A stretch of DNA of 64,000 nucleotides from assembly GCA_023412495.1 (NCBI GenBank), contig JAEYNP010000017.1, positions 62,001 through 126,000 on the forward strand, read 5' to 3'. This DNA comes from Pseudomonadota bacterium (GTDB lineage Bacteria; Desulfobacterota; Desulfobulbia; Desulfobulbales; Desulfocapsaceae). A program made the translations under genes and the position numbers. The notes beneath the pieces are model-generated. The model made no database searches and was not told the DNA's origin. It saw nothing but the letters and a program-made list of their open reading frames with translations. How positions within the stretch are numbered: position 1 is the stretch's first letter; each line of letters opens with the position of its first letter. Positions 53,936-61,834 of this stretch are shown piece by piece.

Positions 53936-54124
53936 TCAGGCCTTGTTGTCGGTGTCTTTGTTATCTTCCTCGATCTTCTTGGATTCTTCCTTTTTCGTGG
54001 CTTCTCTGAAATTCTTTATACCCTTGCCTATGCCGGAGCCTATTTCCGGAAGTTTACCCGCCCCGAAGATGATCACGATTATCACCAGAATAACGAGCAA
54101 TTCCGGCATTCCAAGTCCAAACAT
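53936..54124 (-). CDS. tatA: Sec-independent translocase protein TatA, 62 residues
   Basis: Short TatA: membrane helix [20 protein letters not shown], then [20 protein letters not shown] and an acidic-basic tail. It shares MFGLG.PEL..IL with the neighbour, so the pair probably arose by duplication. First gene of the two-gene unit ending at the terminator near 53576. A two-TatA arrangement without nearby tatC suggests that tatC lies elsewhere. Confidence 0.93.
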   Translation of the reverse strand: MFGLGMPELLVILVIIVIIFGAGKLPEIGSGIGKGIKNFREATKKEESKKIEEDNKDTDNKA

Positions 54125-54320
54125 AATGACCTCTTATTAAATACCATAGAAACAGGGAACTTTCGGGAAGCTCCGGTAAGCATGTTACAGTCCAAAGACA
54201 TTAGAGTAGTCGTTTCGTCTTGTCAAGGCTCTCGTGCCGGTGACTTATCAGCATTGGAGGCTTAGCAGGCAGAGCCTTGATTTTTCTCCGGCCTTCCGGA
54301 TGATACGCATATTTCTTCCA

Positions 54321-55736
54321 TCATTCCAGGGGCGGCGCCTCGGTTATCAGGGCCTTTTCCGCTATAAAAACCTGGATCAGATTCTTGTCGGCGTCCATGA
54401 TTTCGCAGCGGCTCGGCTTGTCGATGATTCCGGCCAGCGCCTCGGGAACCTGAGGCGGTTTGCCTATCGCGGCGGCCACGGTGTCACCAAATTTGGCCGG
54501 ATGGGCAGTGGCAAGACATACCATCGGTACGCCGACAGTCTTCAACTTCTGCGCCGCTTTCACCCCCACTGCGGTGTGCGGATCGAGAATATAGTCGTGT
54601 TCACGGTGGAAGGAAGCGATAGTCTCGATCACCTCGCTGCCGGTTACCGTCATCGCTAGGAAATCGCGACGGATCTGGTCCTGGTAGCCGGAGAGATCGA
54701 CCTTGCCGTTCTTGCCGAACTCTTCCATCAGCTCCCTGGTGCGCACGGGATCGCCGTCCACCAGATAATAGAGATAACGCTCGAAATTGGATGCCGCCTG
54801 AATATCCATGGAGGGACTGGAGGTGATCTTCACCTCGCCCAGGGAATAGTCGCCTTTGTTGATAAAGCGGGCCAGGATATCGTTGTCGTTGGTGGCCAGG
54901 ACCAACTGGCGGATGGTCCCTGCCGGCAGCATCTTTCTGGCGATGTAACCGGCGAAGATGTCCCCGAAGTTGCCGGTGGGAATGGCGAAGTCGACGGAGG
55001 AATCCTTCTCGTGGGCCGCCAGGTGCAGGCAGCTGCGCACGTAGTAGACCACCTGGGCAAGGATCCGCGCCCAGTTAATGGAATTGATAGCCCCCAGCCG
55101 GTATCTGTTCTTGAACCCGATGTCGCCGAATATTTTTTTGACGATCGCCTGGCCGTCGTCGAAGGAACCGCGGATGGCGATATTGTAAACGTTGCCGTCA
55201 AGGACCGTGGTCATCTGTTTTTCCTGAACAGGACTGACCCGCTGATGGGGATGCAGGATGAAGATATTGATCCGCTCCTTGCCGCGGACACCGTAAATGG
55301 CTGCGGAACCGGTGTCTCCTGATGTAGCTCCGAGGATATTGAGCACCGATTGATCCCGATTCAGCAGGTATTCGAAAAGGTTGCCGAGGAACTGCAGGGC
55401 GATGTCCTTGAAGGCCAGGGTCGGACCGTGGAACAGTTCGAGGATATGGAGGTCTCCGTAATGAACGAGAGGCGTGACCTCTTCCACGGAGAAAGTCTCG
55501 TAGGAACGGTAGATAATGTCCCGCAGGTCGCTGATCGGGATGTCGTCGATGAACCGGGAGAGGACCTCGAAGGCTAGTTCCGGATAGCTCAGCTTCTGCC
55601 AGGAATTGAAAGTCTCGCTGCCGATGCGGGGAATGGTGCGGGGGAGGAGCAGGCCGCCGTCCTCGGCAAGTCCCATCATGACCGCCTGGGCAAACGGAAT
55701 GGAGGCTATTTTTCCCCGGGTGCTTAAGTATTGCAT
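54321..55736 (-). CDS. thrC: Threonine synthase
   Basis: PLP enzyme that turns O-phosphohomoserine into threonine. 471 residues, the long gamma/delta-proteobacterial and fungal type. N-terminal MQYLSTRG...FAQAVMMGLAEDGGL is typical. The PLP lysine sits in FHGPTLAFKDIALQFLGN near residue 115, and the phosphate loop GATSGDTGSAA near 158. SINWARILAQVVYYV and IPTGNFGDIFAGYIA follow. It stands alone, with the second copy of a dispersed repeat upstream. Confidence 0.96.
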   Translation of the reverse strand: MQYLSTRGKIASIPFAQAVMMGLAEDGGLLLPRTIPRIGSETFNSWQKLSYPELAFEVLSRFIDDIPISDLRDIIYRSYETFSVEEVTPLVHYGDLHILELFHGPTLAFKDIALQFLGNLFEYLLNRDQSVLNILGATSGDTGSAAIYGVRGKERINIFILHPHQRVSPVQEKQMTTVLDGNVYNIAIRGSFDDGQAIVKKIFGDIGFKNRYRLGAINSINWARILAQVVYYVRSCLHLAAHEKDSSVDFAIPTGNFGDIFAGYIARKMLPAGTIRQLVLATNDNDILARFINKGDYSLGEVKITSSPSMDIQAASNFERYLYYLVDGDPVRTRELMEEFGKNGKVDLSGYQDQIRRDFLAMTVTGSEVIETIASFHREHDYILDPHTAVGVKAAQKLKTVGVPMVCLATAHPAKFGDTVAAAIGKPPQVPEALAGIIDKPSRCEIMDADKNLIQVFIAEKALITEAPPLE

Positions 55737-55780
55737 TGTTCCTGAGATATTCTCTTATGGTTCAACAGATTTTTTCCTGC

Positions 55781-55873
55781 GAGCCTCCCGCAAAATGGTC
55801 TTTTCGCCCGATCTCTGCGTTATGCTCAAAATTTTAACCTCGGAATATTACCTATATGCCTCGGTAAAAAATT
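55781..55873 (+). repeat. Dispersed intergenic repeat, copy 2
   Basis: Aligns with 15341-15431 from GAGCCT through the CTTTTCGCCCGATCTC part to CCTCGGAATATTACCTATATGC (in segments). It lies upstream of thrC and downstream of the rsfS end. Some positions differ, with several small gaps, so the two copies are not recent. Confidence 0.7.
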
Positions 55874-55946
55874 TTCGCATGCCTTTATCTTGAACGAAAA
55901 TCCTCATTTTGCACTAGGCTCGTGTGGAAGAGCGCGTGCAGTGTTC

Positions 55947-56324
55947 TCAGTCGACCTCGGCCTCGATACGTTTCGCCTCGGACCACAGTCCTTCCAGATT
56001 GTAAAATTTCCGCTGCTCATGGTAGAAAATATGGACAACCACATCGTCGAAATCAAGAAGGACCCACAGGCCTTCGCTCAGTCCTTCTGCCTTCGATACC
56101 GTCACCCGCTTGGACCTGAGCTGCCCCTCGATGGCCTCGGCCAGCGCCTGGACATGGCGGGTGGATTTGCCGTTCATGATCACAAAATAATCCGTGAAGG
56201 TGGTGAGACCCCGCACATCGAGTATGACCAGATCCTCCGCCTTGGTATCGAGGGCTGTCTTGGCGCAGATCCGGGCCAATTCAAGACCGCTTTTGTCGCG
56301 ATACTCTTTTTTGATTAATTTCAT
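55947..56324 (-). CDS. rsfS: Ribosomal silencing factor RsfS
   Basis: Binds ribosomal protein uL14 and stops subunit joining when nutrients are short. 125 residues, all family blocks visible: DLVILDVRGLTTFTDYFVI, STRHVQALAEAIE, EGLSEGLWVLLDFDDVVVHI and FHxxxR-like FYHEQRKFYNLEGLW. Normal length. It lies 40 bp downstream of the topoisomerase gene on the same strand. Confidence 0.96.
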   Translation of the reverse strand: MKLIKKEYRDKSGLELARICAKTALDTKAEDLVILDVRGLTTFTDYFVIMNGKSTRHVQALAEAIEGQLRSKRVTVSKAEGLSEGLWVLLDFDDVVVHIFYHEQRKFYNLEGLWSEAKRIEAEVD

Positions 56325-56364
56325 TGCTACTTGTTCCCTTTTCTCGTCGGGCTGTCAATTTTTT

Positions 56365-58818
56365 TTAGTGTTTTTCTTTGGTCTTCCGCGGAGGAAACTC
56401 AAATTTCAGTGTACCACTTTTTGTGAGCAGGAGGTAGGCGTCGAAGGGTTTTTTCTTCTTCGAGATGAAACCGGTGATGAGTTCGGTTCTTCCCGCGTTC
56501 AGCAACTGTTCGACATGCGATGTGGTAAGCTCCCTGGAGAGGATCATACGGCTGATTTTCAGTCCGTGTTTCTCATCGCCCATGAGTGCCGATTCCGACA
56601 TATAGGCCGCCGGCGTAGCGAAGACCCTCGTCCGATCGATTGGCGACAAACCCAGGGGCTTGCCCTGCTTGATGGCATCGATGTCGAGGTCGTTGGTGGA
56701 TGAAGCAAAGATGAACTCGGTTTTGTTGTTTACCCGCTTGATCGAAGCGGTAAAGGTTTTGCCTTTCTTTGAACGGAAGTCGCTGAACGGACCGACGGTT
56801 TCCCCTTTCAGCAGGGCGACGATCTCCTCTTCGGACATCAGCCGTCCTCCGATTATCTTGCGGATCCTGATCTTCTTGTCTTCCGAGACATAGGCGGTAG
56901 GCGAGATGAAGAATCGCATCCCGTTCAGCGGACTGAAGGACGCCTCGTCGCGCACCCCCTCGCTTTCGAAATTTTTGACCCGGTCTATGATGTTTTTTGT
57001 CATTGCCCGGATCTCGCCCATGAACTGGCTACGGGTGAATTCGCCTTTCAAAATTCTGTTTAGCTTATATTCCCACTCGCCGGTCAACTCGGGCGAGGCG
57101 AGCACCTCGATCTTCATCGCCTCGAGCAGGGAAAGCAGTTCGAAGGCCTTGCCGGTCGGGGCAAGATCCTTGCCTTCCCGAACGACGTACTTTTCCTTGA
57201 TGAGCTTCTCGATGATGGCCGCCCGGGTGGCGGGGGTGCCGAGGCCGCGTTCCTTCATGGCGTCGGCGAGTTCCTCGTCTTCCACCAGCTTGTCGGAATT
57301 CTCCATGGCGGACAGCAGGGTGGCCTCGTTGTAGCGGGGCGGCGGCGTCGTTTCATGGGCCTGGATCGATATCTCCCGGCACAAGACCTGCGCGCATTGC
57401 GGCACGGGGGCGAGCATGCGCTCCTGGCCGTCTTCGGCGGTGGAGCCGTAAATGGCCTTCCAGCCTGCTTCGAGCAGGATCTTGCCTTCGGTGAGAAAAG
57501 TCTCGTCCTCCACCTTGGAGAAACGTTTGGTGTTCAAAAAGACCGCCGGGGGGAAAAAGACGGCGAGAAAGCGCTGCACGACCATGCGGTAGATCTTCGC
57601 CTCCGGTTCGCTGAGCCGGCTTGGCAATACAGTTGTGGGGATGATGGCGTGATGGTCGGAGACCTTGCTGTTGTTGAAGATCCGCTTGTCGAGGCGAAGA
57701 TATTTCCTGGTCAGGGACTCCCTGGCAAAATTGCCGAATTCCCAGCCCGTCTGGACTTCCATGATTTCCTTCACGGCATTCAGGTAATCCTCGGGCAGGT
57801 GTTTGCTGTCGGTCCGGGGGTAGGTCAGGACCTTGTGCTTTTCGTACAGGGCCTGGGCGATCCCCAGGGTGTTTTTTGCTGAAAAGCCGAAGCGGGAGTT
57901 GGCTTCCCGCTGCAGGAGGGTGAGGTCGAAAAGCGGCGGCGAACCTTGGCTGGTTTTTTTACTCTGTTCCTCCACGGTTGCCGGCTTTCCGGTGCATTTG
58001 GCGATGACGGTCTCGGCATCCTCCTTTTTCCATAGCCGGTCCGCCCGATCGTACTGGTCGCTACCATCCTTGACGAAGGCGGGATCGATCCACTTGCCTT
58101 CGTAGCTCTCCCCGGGGAAGTCGAATTGGCCGTGCAGGCTCCAGTAGGGTTTAGGTACAAACTGGAGGCGGGCGTTCTCCCGTTTGACCAGCAGGGACAG
58201 AGTGGGGGTCTGCACCCTGCCGCAGGGAGTGAGGAAAAAACCACCTTTGCGGGAGTTATAGCCGGTGAGCGCCCTGGTGGCATTGATGCCGATCAACCAG
58301 TCGGATTCGGACCGGCAGAGGGCCGTGTCCTCCAGGGGGGTCATTTCGCTGTTGTCCCGCAGGGAGGCGAAGGCCTTTTTGATGGCTTCCGGCGTCATCG
58401 ACTGCAGCCACAGGCGTCTGAGGGTTTTGTTGGCGAGGGAATTGTTCCAGACATACTTGATGATGTATTTGAAGATCAGTTCCCCTTCACGCCCGGCGTC
58501 GCAGGCATTGATGATCTCCTTGATGTCCTTGCGGCGGATAAGTTTCTGCAGGGCATTCAACTGACCTTTGGTCTCATCGAGTCCTTTGAGGGGGAAAATT
58601 TCCGGTAGGATCGGCAGATTGTTCATATCCCATTTCTGATAAACGGGGTCTATTTCCTCCGGATAACAAATAGTGACAAGATGGCCTATGGCGAAGGAAA
58701 CGATATAATCCTCCCCTTCAAAATGGGTTCTTTCTTTTTTGAATTTCCCCGGCAGAATTTTTACCAGGTCGCTGGCGACACTCGGTTTTTCTGCAATGAT
58801 CAGAATCTTGTCAGTCAT
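56365..58818 (-). CDS. topB: Type IA DNA topoisomerase (topoisomerase III-like)
   Basis: Passes DNA strands through a transient single-strand break. 817 residues. N-terminal TOPRIM: IIAEKPSVASDLVKIL and NACDAGREGELIFKYI. The core has GRVQTPTLSLLVKRE and the active-site tyrosine in LTYPRTDSKHLPEDY near residue 330; LGTPATRAAIIEKLI is also typical. The C-terminus has no zinc fingers but carries two topoisomerase C-terminal repeats (about 690-810, ELITGFISKKKKPFDAYL). The DAGREGE form places it near TopB of Firmicutes. ATG 58818 is ten bp from the end of a small upstream frame. Confidence 0.94.
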   Translation of the reverse strand: MTDKILIIAEKPSVASDLVKILPGKFKKERTHFEGEDYIVSFAIGHLVTICYPEEIDPVYQKWDMNNLPILPEIFPLKGLDETKGQLNALQKLIRRKDIKEIINACDAGREGELIFKYIIKYVWNNSLANKTLRRLWLQSMTPEAIKKAFASLRDNSEMTPLEDTALCRSESDWLIGINATRALTGYNSRKGGFFLTPCGRVQTPTLSLLVKRENARLQFVPKPYWSLHGQFDFPGESYEGKWIDPAFVKDGSDQYDRADRLWKKEDAETVIAKCTGKPATVEEQSKKTSQGSPPLFDLTLLQREANSRFGFSAKNTLGIAQALYEKHKVLTYPRTDSKHLPEDYLNAVKEIMEVQTGWEFGNFARESLTRKYLRLDKRIFNNSKVSDHHAIIPTTVLPSRLSEPEAKIYRMVVQRFLAVFFPPAVFLNTKRFSKVEDETFLTEGKILLEAGWKAIYGSTAEDGQERMLAPVPQCAQVLCREISIQAHETTPPPRYNEATLLSAMENSDKLVEDEELADAMKERGLGTPATRAAIIEKLIKEKYVVREGKDLAPTGKAFELLSLLEAMKIEVLASPELTGEWEYKLNRILKGEFTRSQFMGEIRAMTKNIIDRVKNFESEGVRDEASFSPLNGMRFFISPTAYVSEDKKIRIRKIIGGRLMSEEEIVALLKGETVGPFSDFRSKKGKTFTASIKRVNNKTEFIFASSTNDLDIDAIKQGKPLGLSPIDRTRVFATPAAYMSESALMGDEKHGLKISRMILSRELTTSHVEQLLNAGRTELITGFISKKKKPFDAYLLLTKSGTLKFEFPPRKTKEKH

Positions 58819-58827
58819 GAAAAAGAG

Positions 58828-59145
58828 TTATTGAACAAAATAAACGGTGTAGTCGGCGCTGTTTCGATCCCAGTAGGTGGACAGCACGTAACAAGGAATG
58901 AATTTCTGAGTTACTCGGCCCTTATTACCTTGATACAGTCCGAGAAGGATTGGCCGATACGGATCGTCGCTCACATACAATAGGTTCGATCGCAGACAGA
59001 TAAAGCTGCCTTCAATCTCTGTGCGAAAATTGACAAAACCAGGAGGGTACTCGGAACTCTCGATTAAGTAAAGACACAACAGCGGTTTGTCAAACAGAAT
59101 TTTCCGGGCTCCGTTGCCCCTGAGCGCGAAAGAAAAGGTCCACAT
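58828..59145 (-). CDS. Hypothetical small protein upstream of topB
   Basis: 105-residue open frame ending 9 bp before topB. The sequence is rich in Tyr, Phe and Leu (KPLLCLYLIESSEYPPGFVN, YVLSTYWDRNSADYTVYFV) and looks protein-like, but I recognise no family. There is no good ribosome binding site ahead of the ATG at 59145, so the true start may be different or the frame may be untranslated. Confidence 0.35.
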   Translation of the reverse strand: MWTFSFALRGNGARKILFDKPLLCLYLIESSEYPPGFVNFRTEIEGSFICLRSNLLYVSDDPYRPILLGLYQGNKGRVTQKFIPCYVLSTYWDRNSADYTVYFVQ

Positions 59146-59289
59146 GCACTGGGCAGAGAGGCTCTTTCATTGCATTTGCAGCTTGTCTCTTTTCTTCTTA
59201 TCTTCTTGGTAAGCCCACGACTTTTCGAGGGAATACTCCCGGCCACGAAAGAGCTCGTGGGGGGAGCCGACGCCTCGGACTGGTAAGAT

Positions 59290-59340
59290 CGTAAGTCGCG
59301 ATGATAGTATACTTAGTCGAATGATCGATCTGGACTTACG
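59290..59340. repeat. Inverted repeat just upstream of the rimP promoter
   Basis: CGTAAGTC (59290-59297) and GACTTACG (59333-59340) are perfect complements 35 bp apart; the right copy ends two bases before the -35 box. It could be an operator or the remains of a repeat. Confidence 0.4.
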
Positions 59341-59342
59341 AC

Positions 59343-59372
59343 TTGACATCAGTATTGATATATGGTTAAAAT
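59343..59372 (+). promoter_or_regulatory. Sigma-70-type promoter of the rimP-nusA-infB operon
   Basis: TTGACA (59343-59348), an 18-bp spacer and TAAAAT (59367-59372). The -35 box is a perfect match and the -10 box is close. Transcription would begin near 59379, giving a leader of about 230 nt before rimP. Confidence 0.7.
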
Positions 59373-59377
59373 ATTGG

Positions 59378-59528
59378 GCGGATGTTCGTTTGCGGAGGTA
59401 CTTCCCGGTTTCGGCGGGAACACGGCACCTCGGTACAGAGCTGGCTTCGGCAAGTGGAACGTCCCGGTATACTTCCCGTTGCAGTTCGGCTGGAAGCTTT
59501 CGGAAGTGGGCTTTGCCCGCTTTTTTTT
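59378..59528 (+). ncRNA. Structured leader RNA or small RNA ending in an intrinsic terminator
   Basis: GC-rich segment of about 150 nt directly after the promoter. It has a stem TTCCCG/CGGGAA (59402-59407 and 59415-59420) enclosed by GAGGT/ACCTC (59395-59399 and 59427-59431 approx.), further CTTCC/GGAAG pairing, and ends in a terminator. A similar stretch (GGTACTTCCCGG and GGTATACTTCCCG) occurs twice. It matches no riboswitch class I could test by eye. An 83-codon open frame crosses it but has no ribosome binding site. It may regulate read-through into rimP-nusA-infB or be a small RNA. Confidence 0.5.
59504..59528 (+). terminator. Intrinsic terminator/attenuator ahead of rimP
   Basis: AAGTGGGC (59504-59511) pairs with GCCCGCTT (59515-59522) around TTT, with one G-U pair, followed by a run of T to 59528. 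It lies 80 bp upstream of the rimP start and downstream of the operon's only good promoter, so read-through must be controlled or partial. Confidence 0.85.
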
Positions 59529-59609
59529 ATGTCCGCGTGACATGCAGGGACATAGCCGAACTGTGGTGAACAATGTAGAAATATATCGCAGTAATGGGGT
59601 CTTAGCGAA

Positions 59610-60065
59610 ATGAGTGAAATGGTTGTAAGCAGGGTGAGGGACTTTCTCGAGAGCCTACTGCCCTCCATGGGCCTGGAGCTGTTCGAGGTGCAGTTTCGCC
59701 GGGAAGGGCATGGCTGGGTGCTCCGTGTTTTCATCGATTCGGATTCTGGAATAAGCCTTGACGACTGCAGTAACGTCAGCCGCGAATTGGGGCATTATCT
59801 CGACGTAGAAGATTTTATCGAGAATGCATATCATCTTGAAATATCTTCTCCGGGCCTGGAAAGACCCCTTCGATCGACCCAGGATTTCATCCGCTTTTCC
59901 GGAAAGAGCGCCAAAGTGAAACTGCACGAAGCGATTGACGGCCGTAAAACTCTGGAAGGCACTATTGCAGCGGTGGAAAATGACACAATATATCTCAAGC
60001 TGGCTGACGGGAAAACCGTACAGTTTACCTTCGAGATGATCAATAAAGCCAGGTTGACCATCTGA
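59610..60065 (+). CDS. rimP: Ribosome maturation factor RimP
   Basis: Needed for maturation of the 30S subunit. 151 residues: N-terminal domain with LLPSMGLELFEVQFRREG and VFIDSDSGISLDDC, YHLEISSPGLERPL at the domain border, and a C-terminal Sm-like domain ending TFEMINKARLTI. All as in the family. First gene of the rimP-nusA-ylxR-infB unit, the order found across bacteria, 79 bp before nusA. Confidence 0.97.
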   Translation: MSEMVVSRVRDFLESLLPSMGLELFEVQFRREGHGWVLRVFIDSDSGISLDDCSNVSRELGHYLDVEDFIENAYHLEISSPGLERPLRSTQDFIRFSGKSAKVKLHEAIDGRKTLEGTIAAVENDTIYLKLADGKTVQFTFEMINKARLTI

Positions 60066-60144
60066 GCCGGACGGCCCGTGGTTGTTTAACAAACAAAGTA
60101 AATTCTCCGCGAGGCGGAGTTGAAACGTAAGTCGGGGTAAGAGA

Positions 60145-61506
60145 ATGCTATCAGATCTGAAACGTATAATCGACCAGATCAGCAGAGATCGCGGTTTTGA
60201 TAAGACATTGCTGATAGAAGCCATCGAAGAGGCTGTCCAGTCCGCCGCCAGGAAAAAATTCGGGAGTCGCCGGGAGATCGAGGTTCGCTATAACGAAGAG
60301 TATGGTGAAGTGGAGGTCTTTCAGTTCAGAAACGTTGTGGAAGAGGCGGAAGACGAACAGACGGAAATCTCCCTTGCCGATGCCCAGAAGCTGGACCCCG
60401 ACGTGCAGCTGGGGGATGAACTGGGCGAAAAGATGGAGGATATCAGCGATCTCGGCAGAATCGCCGCCCAGTCGGCCAAACAGGTCATCATCCACAAGAT
60501 GAAGGATGCCGAGAAGGAAGTCATCTACGATATGTTCAAGGACCGGGTCGGCGAGGTGGTCAGCGGCATCGTCCAGCGATTCGAGCGCGGCAATATGATC
60601 GTCAACCTCGGCCGCACCGACGCCATCCTCCCCAAGGACCAGCAGATCGCCAAACGCTCCTTCAAGCAGGGTGACAGGATCAGGGCCTACCTTAAGGAAG
60701 TGCGTCAGACCAGCCGCGATTCGCAGCTTATCCTGTCGAGAACCTGCGATGAATTTCTCGCCAAGCTTTTTCAACTGGAAGTCCCCGAAATGGCCGAAGG
60801 AATCGTCCGGGTGATGGGTGTTGCCCGGGAACCCGGTTTTCGGGCCAAGATTGCAGTGAGTTCCTCCGAGAGCGATGTCGATCCGGTGGGGGCATGTGTG
60901 GGCATGAAGGGATCCAGGGTGCAAAATGTCGTTCAGGAACTGCAGGGTGAGCGGATCGATATCGTCACCTGGAGCCCGGATCCCGCCAAATACGTGTACA
61001 ACGCCCTGGCGCCGGCCCACGTCAGCATGGTCATGGTGGATGAGGATGCAAGGTCCCTCCTGGTGGTTGTTCCGAACGATCAACTCTCCCTGGCGATAGG
61101 CCGGCAAGGACAGAATGTCAGGCTCGCCTCGAAGCTCATCGGCTGGCGAATCGACGTCAAGAGCGAGCAGCGTTACGCCAACCTCACGGATCCCGGCTAC
61201 CAGTCCCTCCTGGGGCTGAAGGGAGTCGATGAAGCCCTTGCCGATCAGCTCTATGCCAAAGGCATCACCTCTTCGGCCGTTCTCGCCGTAAAAGGCGTGA
61301 GCGATTTGATGGTGATACGTTCCATCGACGAAGCCTTTGCCGAAAAACTCATAGAGGAGGCCAAGGCGACATCGGAAGCAAAGTCGGCAAGTGGCACCGA
61401 AAGAGGCGCAGCCGAAATAGCCGCAGCCGGATTGGCCACCGCTTCGGACATTTCGGAGACCAGAGAAGAGAGCGATACTACTGGAAATGAGGAAGCTGGG
61501 GAATAA
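60145..61506 (+). CDS. nusA: Transcription termination/antitermination factor NusA
   Basis: Binds RNA polymerase and RNA to modulate pausing, termination and antitermination. 453 residues: N-terminal polymerase-binding domain (about 1-125), S1 domain with GEVVSGIVQRFERGNMIVNL, then two KH domains (GACVGMKGSRVQNVVQELQGE; LAIGRQGQNVRLASKLIGW) and a helix-hairpin-helix-like tail. The C-terminal 40 residues are acidic and Ala-rich. Its end overlaps an ATG that could serve ylxR. NusA often controls its own operon, which is of interest given the leader terminator. Confidence 0.97.
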   Translation: MLSDLKRIIDQISRDRGFDKTLLIEAIEEAVQSAARKKFGSRREIEVRYNEEYGEVEVFQFRNVVEEAEDEQTEISLADAQKLDPDVQLGDELGEKMEDISDLGRIAAQSAKQVIIHKMKDAEKEVIYDMFKDRVGEVVSGIVQRFERGNMIVNLGRTDAILPKDQQIAKRSFKQGDRIRAYLKEVRQTSRDSQLILSRTCDEFLAKLFQLEVPEMAEGIVRVMGVAREPGFRAKIAVSSSESDVDPVGACVGMKGSRVQNVVQELQGERIDIVTWSPDPAKYVYNALAPAHVSMVMVDEDARSLLVVVPNDQLSLAIGRQGQNVRLASKLIGWRIDVKSEQRYANLTDPGYQSLLGLKGVDEALADQLYAKGITSSAVLAVKGVSDLMVIRSIDEAFAEKLIEEAKATSEAKSASGTERGAAEIAAAGLATASDISETREESDTTGNEEAGE

Positions 61507-61549
61507 TGCATTTCCTCCTCCGGGCAATGGAGGGAATCGAAAGACCTTG

Positions 61550-61747
61550 ATGATTCGCACCTGCGTCGTCTGTGGACGGAAAAAGACCAGGAATGAGCTT
61601 TATCGTTTTGTTTGGTCGGATGGTGTGCCGGAAGCGGACATCCGGCAGTCCCTCCCGGGAAGAGGGGCGTATTGCTGTCAGGAGGATAAATGCCGCCGAC
61701 TCTTTTTTCAGCGGGAAGGAAAATGGAAAAGGGTATTTCGTCTTTGA
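61550..61747 (+). CDS. ylxR: YlxR-family RNA-binding protein
   Basis: 65-residue small protein between nusA and infB, its conserved place. MIRTCVVCGRKKTRNELYRF contains the CxxC of the family, with GRGAYCCQEDKCRRLFFQR near the C-terminus giving the conserved GRGAY. Thought to bind RNA or act with RNase P/ribosome in relatives. I use ATG 61550, where the family's usual start falls; ATG 61487, overlapping nusA, would add 21 residues that look non-homologous. Confidence 0.9.
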   Translation: MIRTCVVCGRKKTRNELYRFVWSDGVPEADIRQSLPGRGAYCCQEDKCRRLFFQREGKWKRVFRL

Positions 61748-61834
61748 AAAAAAGATTTAAAATATTCACCAATTGCTGATCTTGGATCGGATTGGCGAAC
61801 GTAATGACTGTTGCGAGGCAATAGGGAGTAAGGG

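Noticed and set aside
59378..59528. c-di-GMP riboswitch, 4.5S RNA, 6S RNA or tRNA as identity of the rimP leader
   Set aside because: The conserved cores of these RNAs (for example the GEMM core, the SRP GGAA tetraloop, T-loop GTTCRA) were not found.
59362..59613. 83-codon frame across the rimP leader
   Set aside because: No ribosome binding site, it crosses an intrinsic terminator, and the DNA is better explained as a structured RNA.
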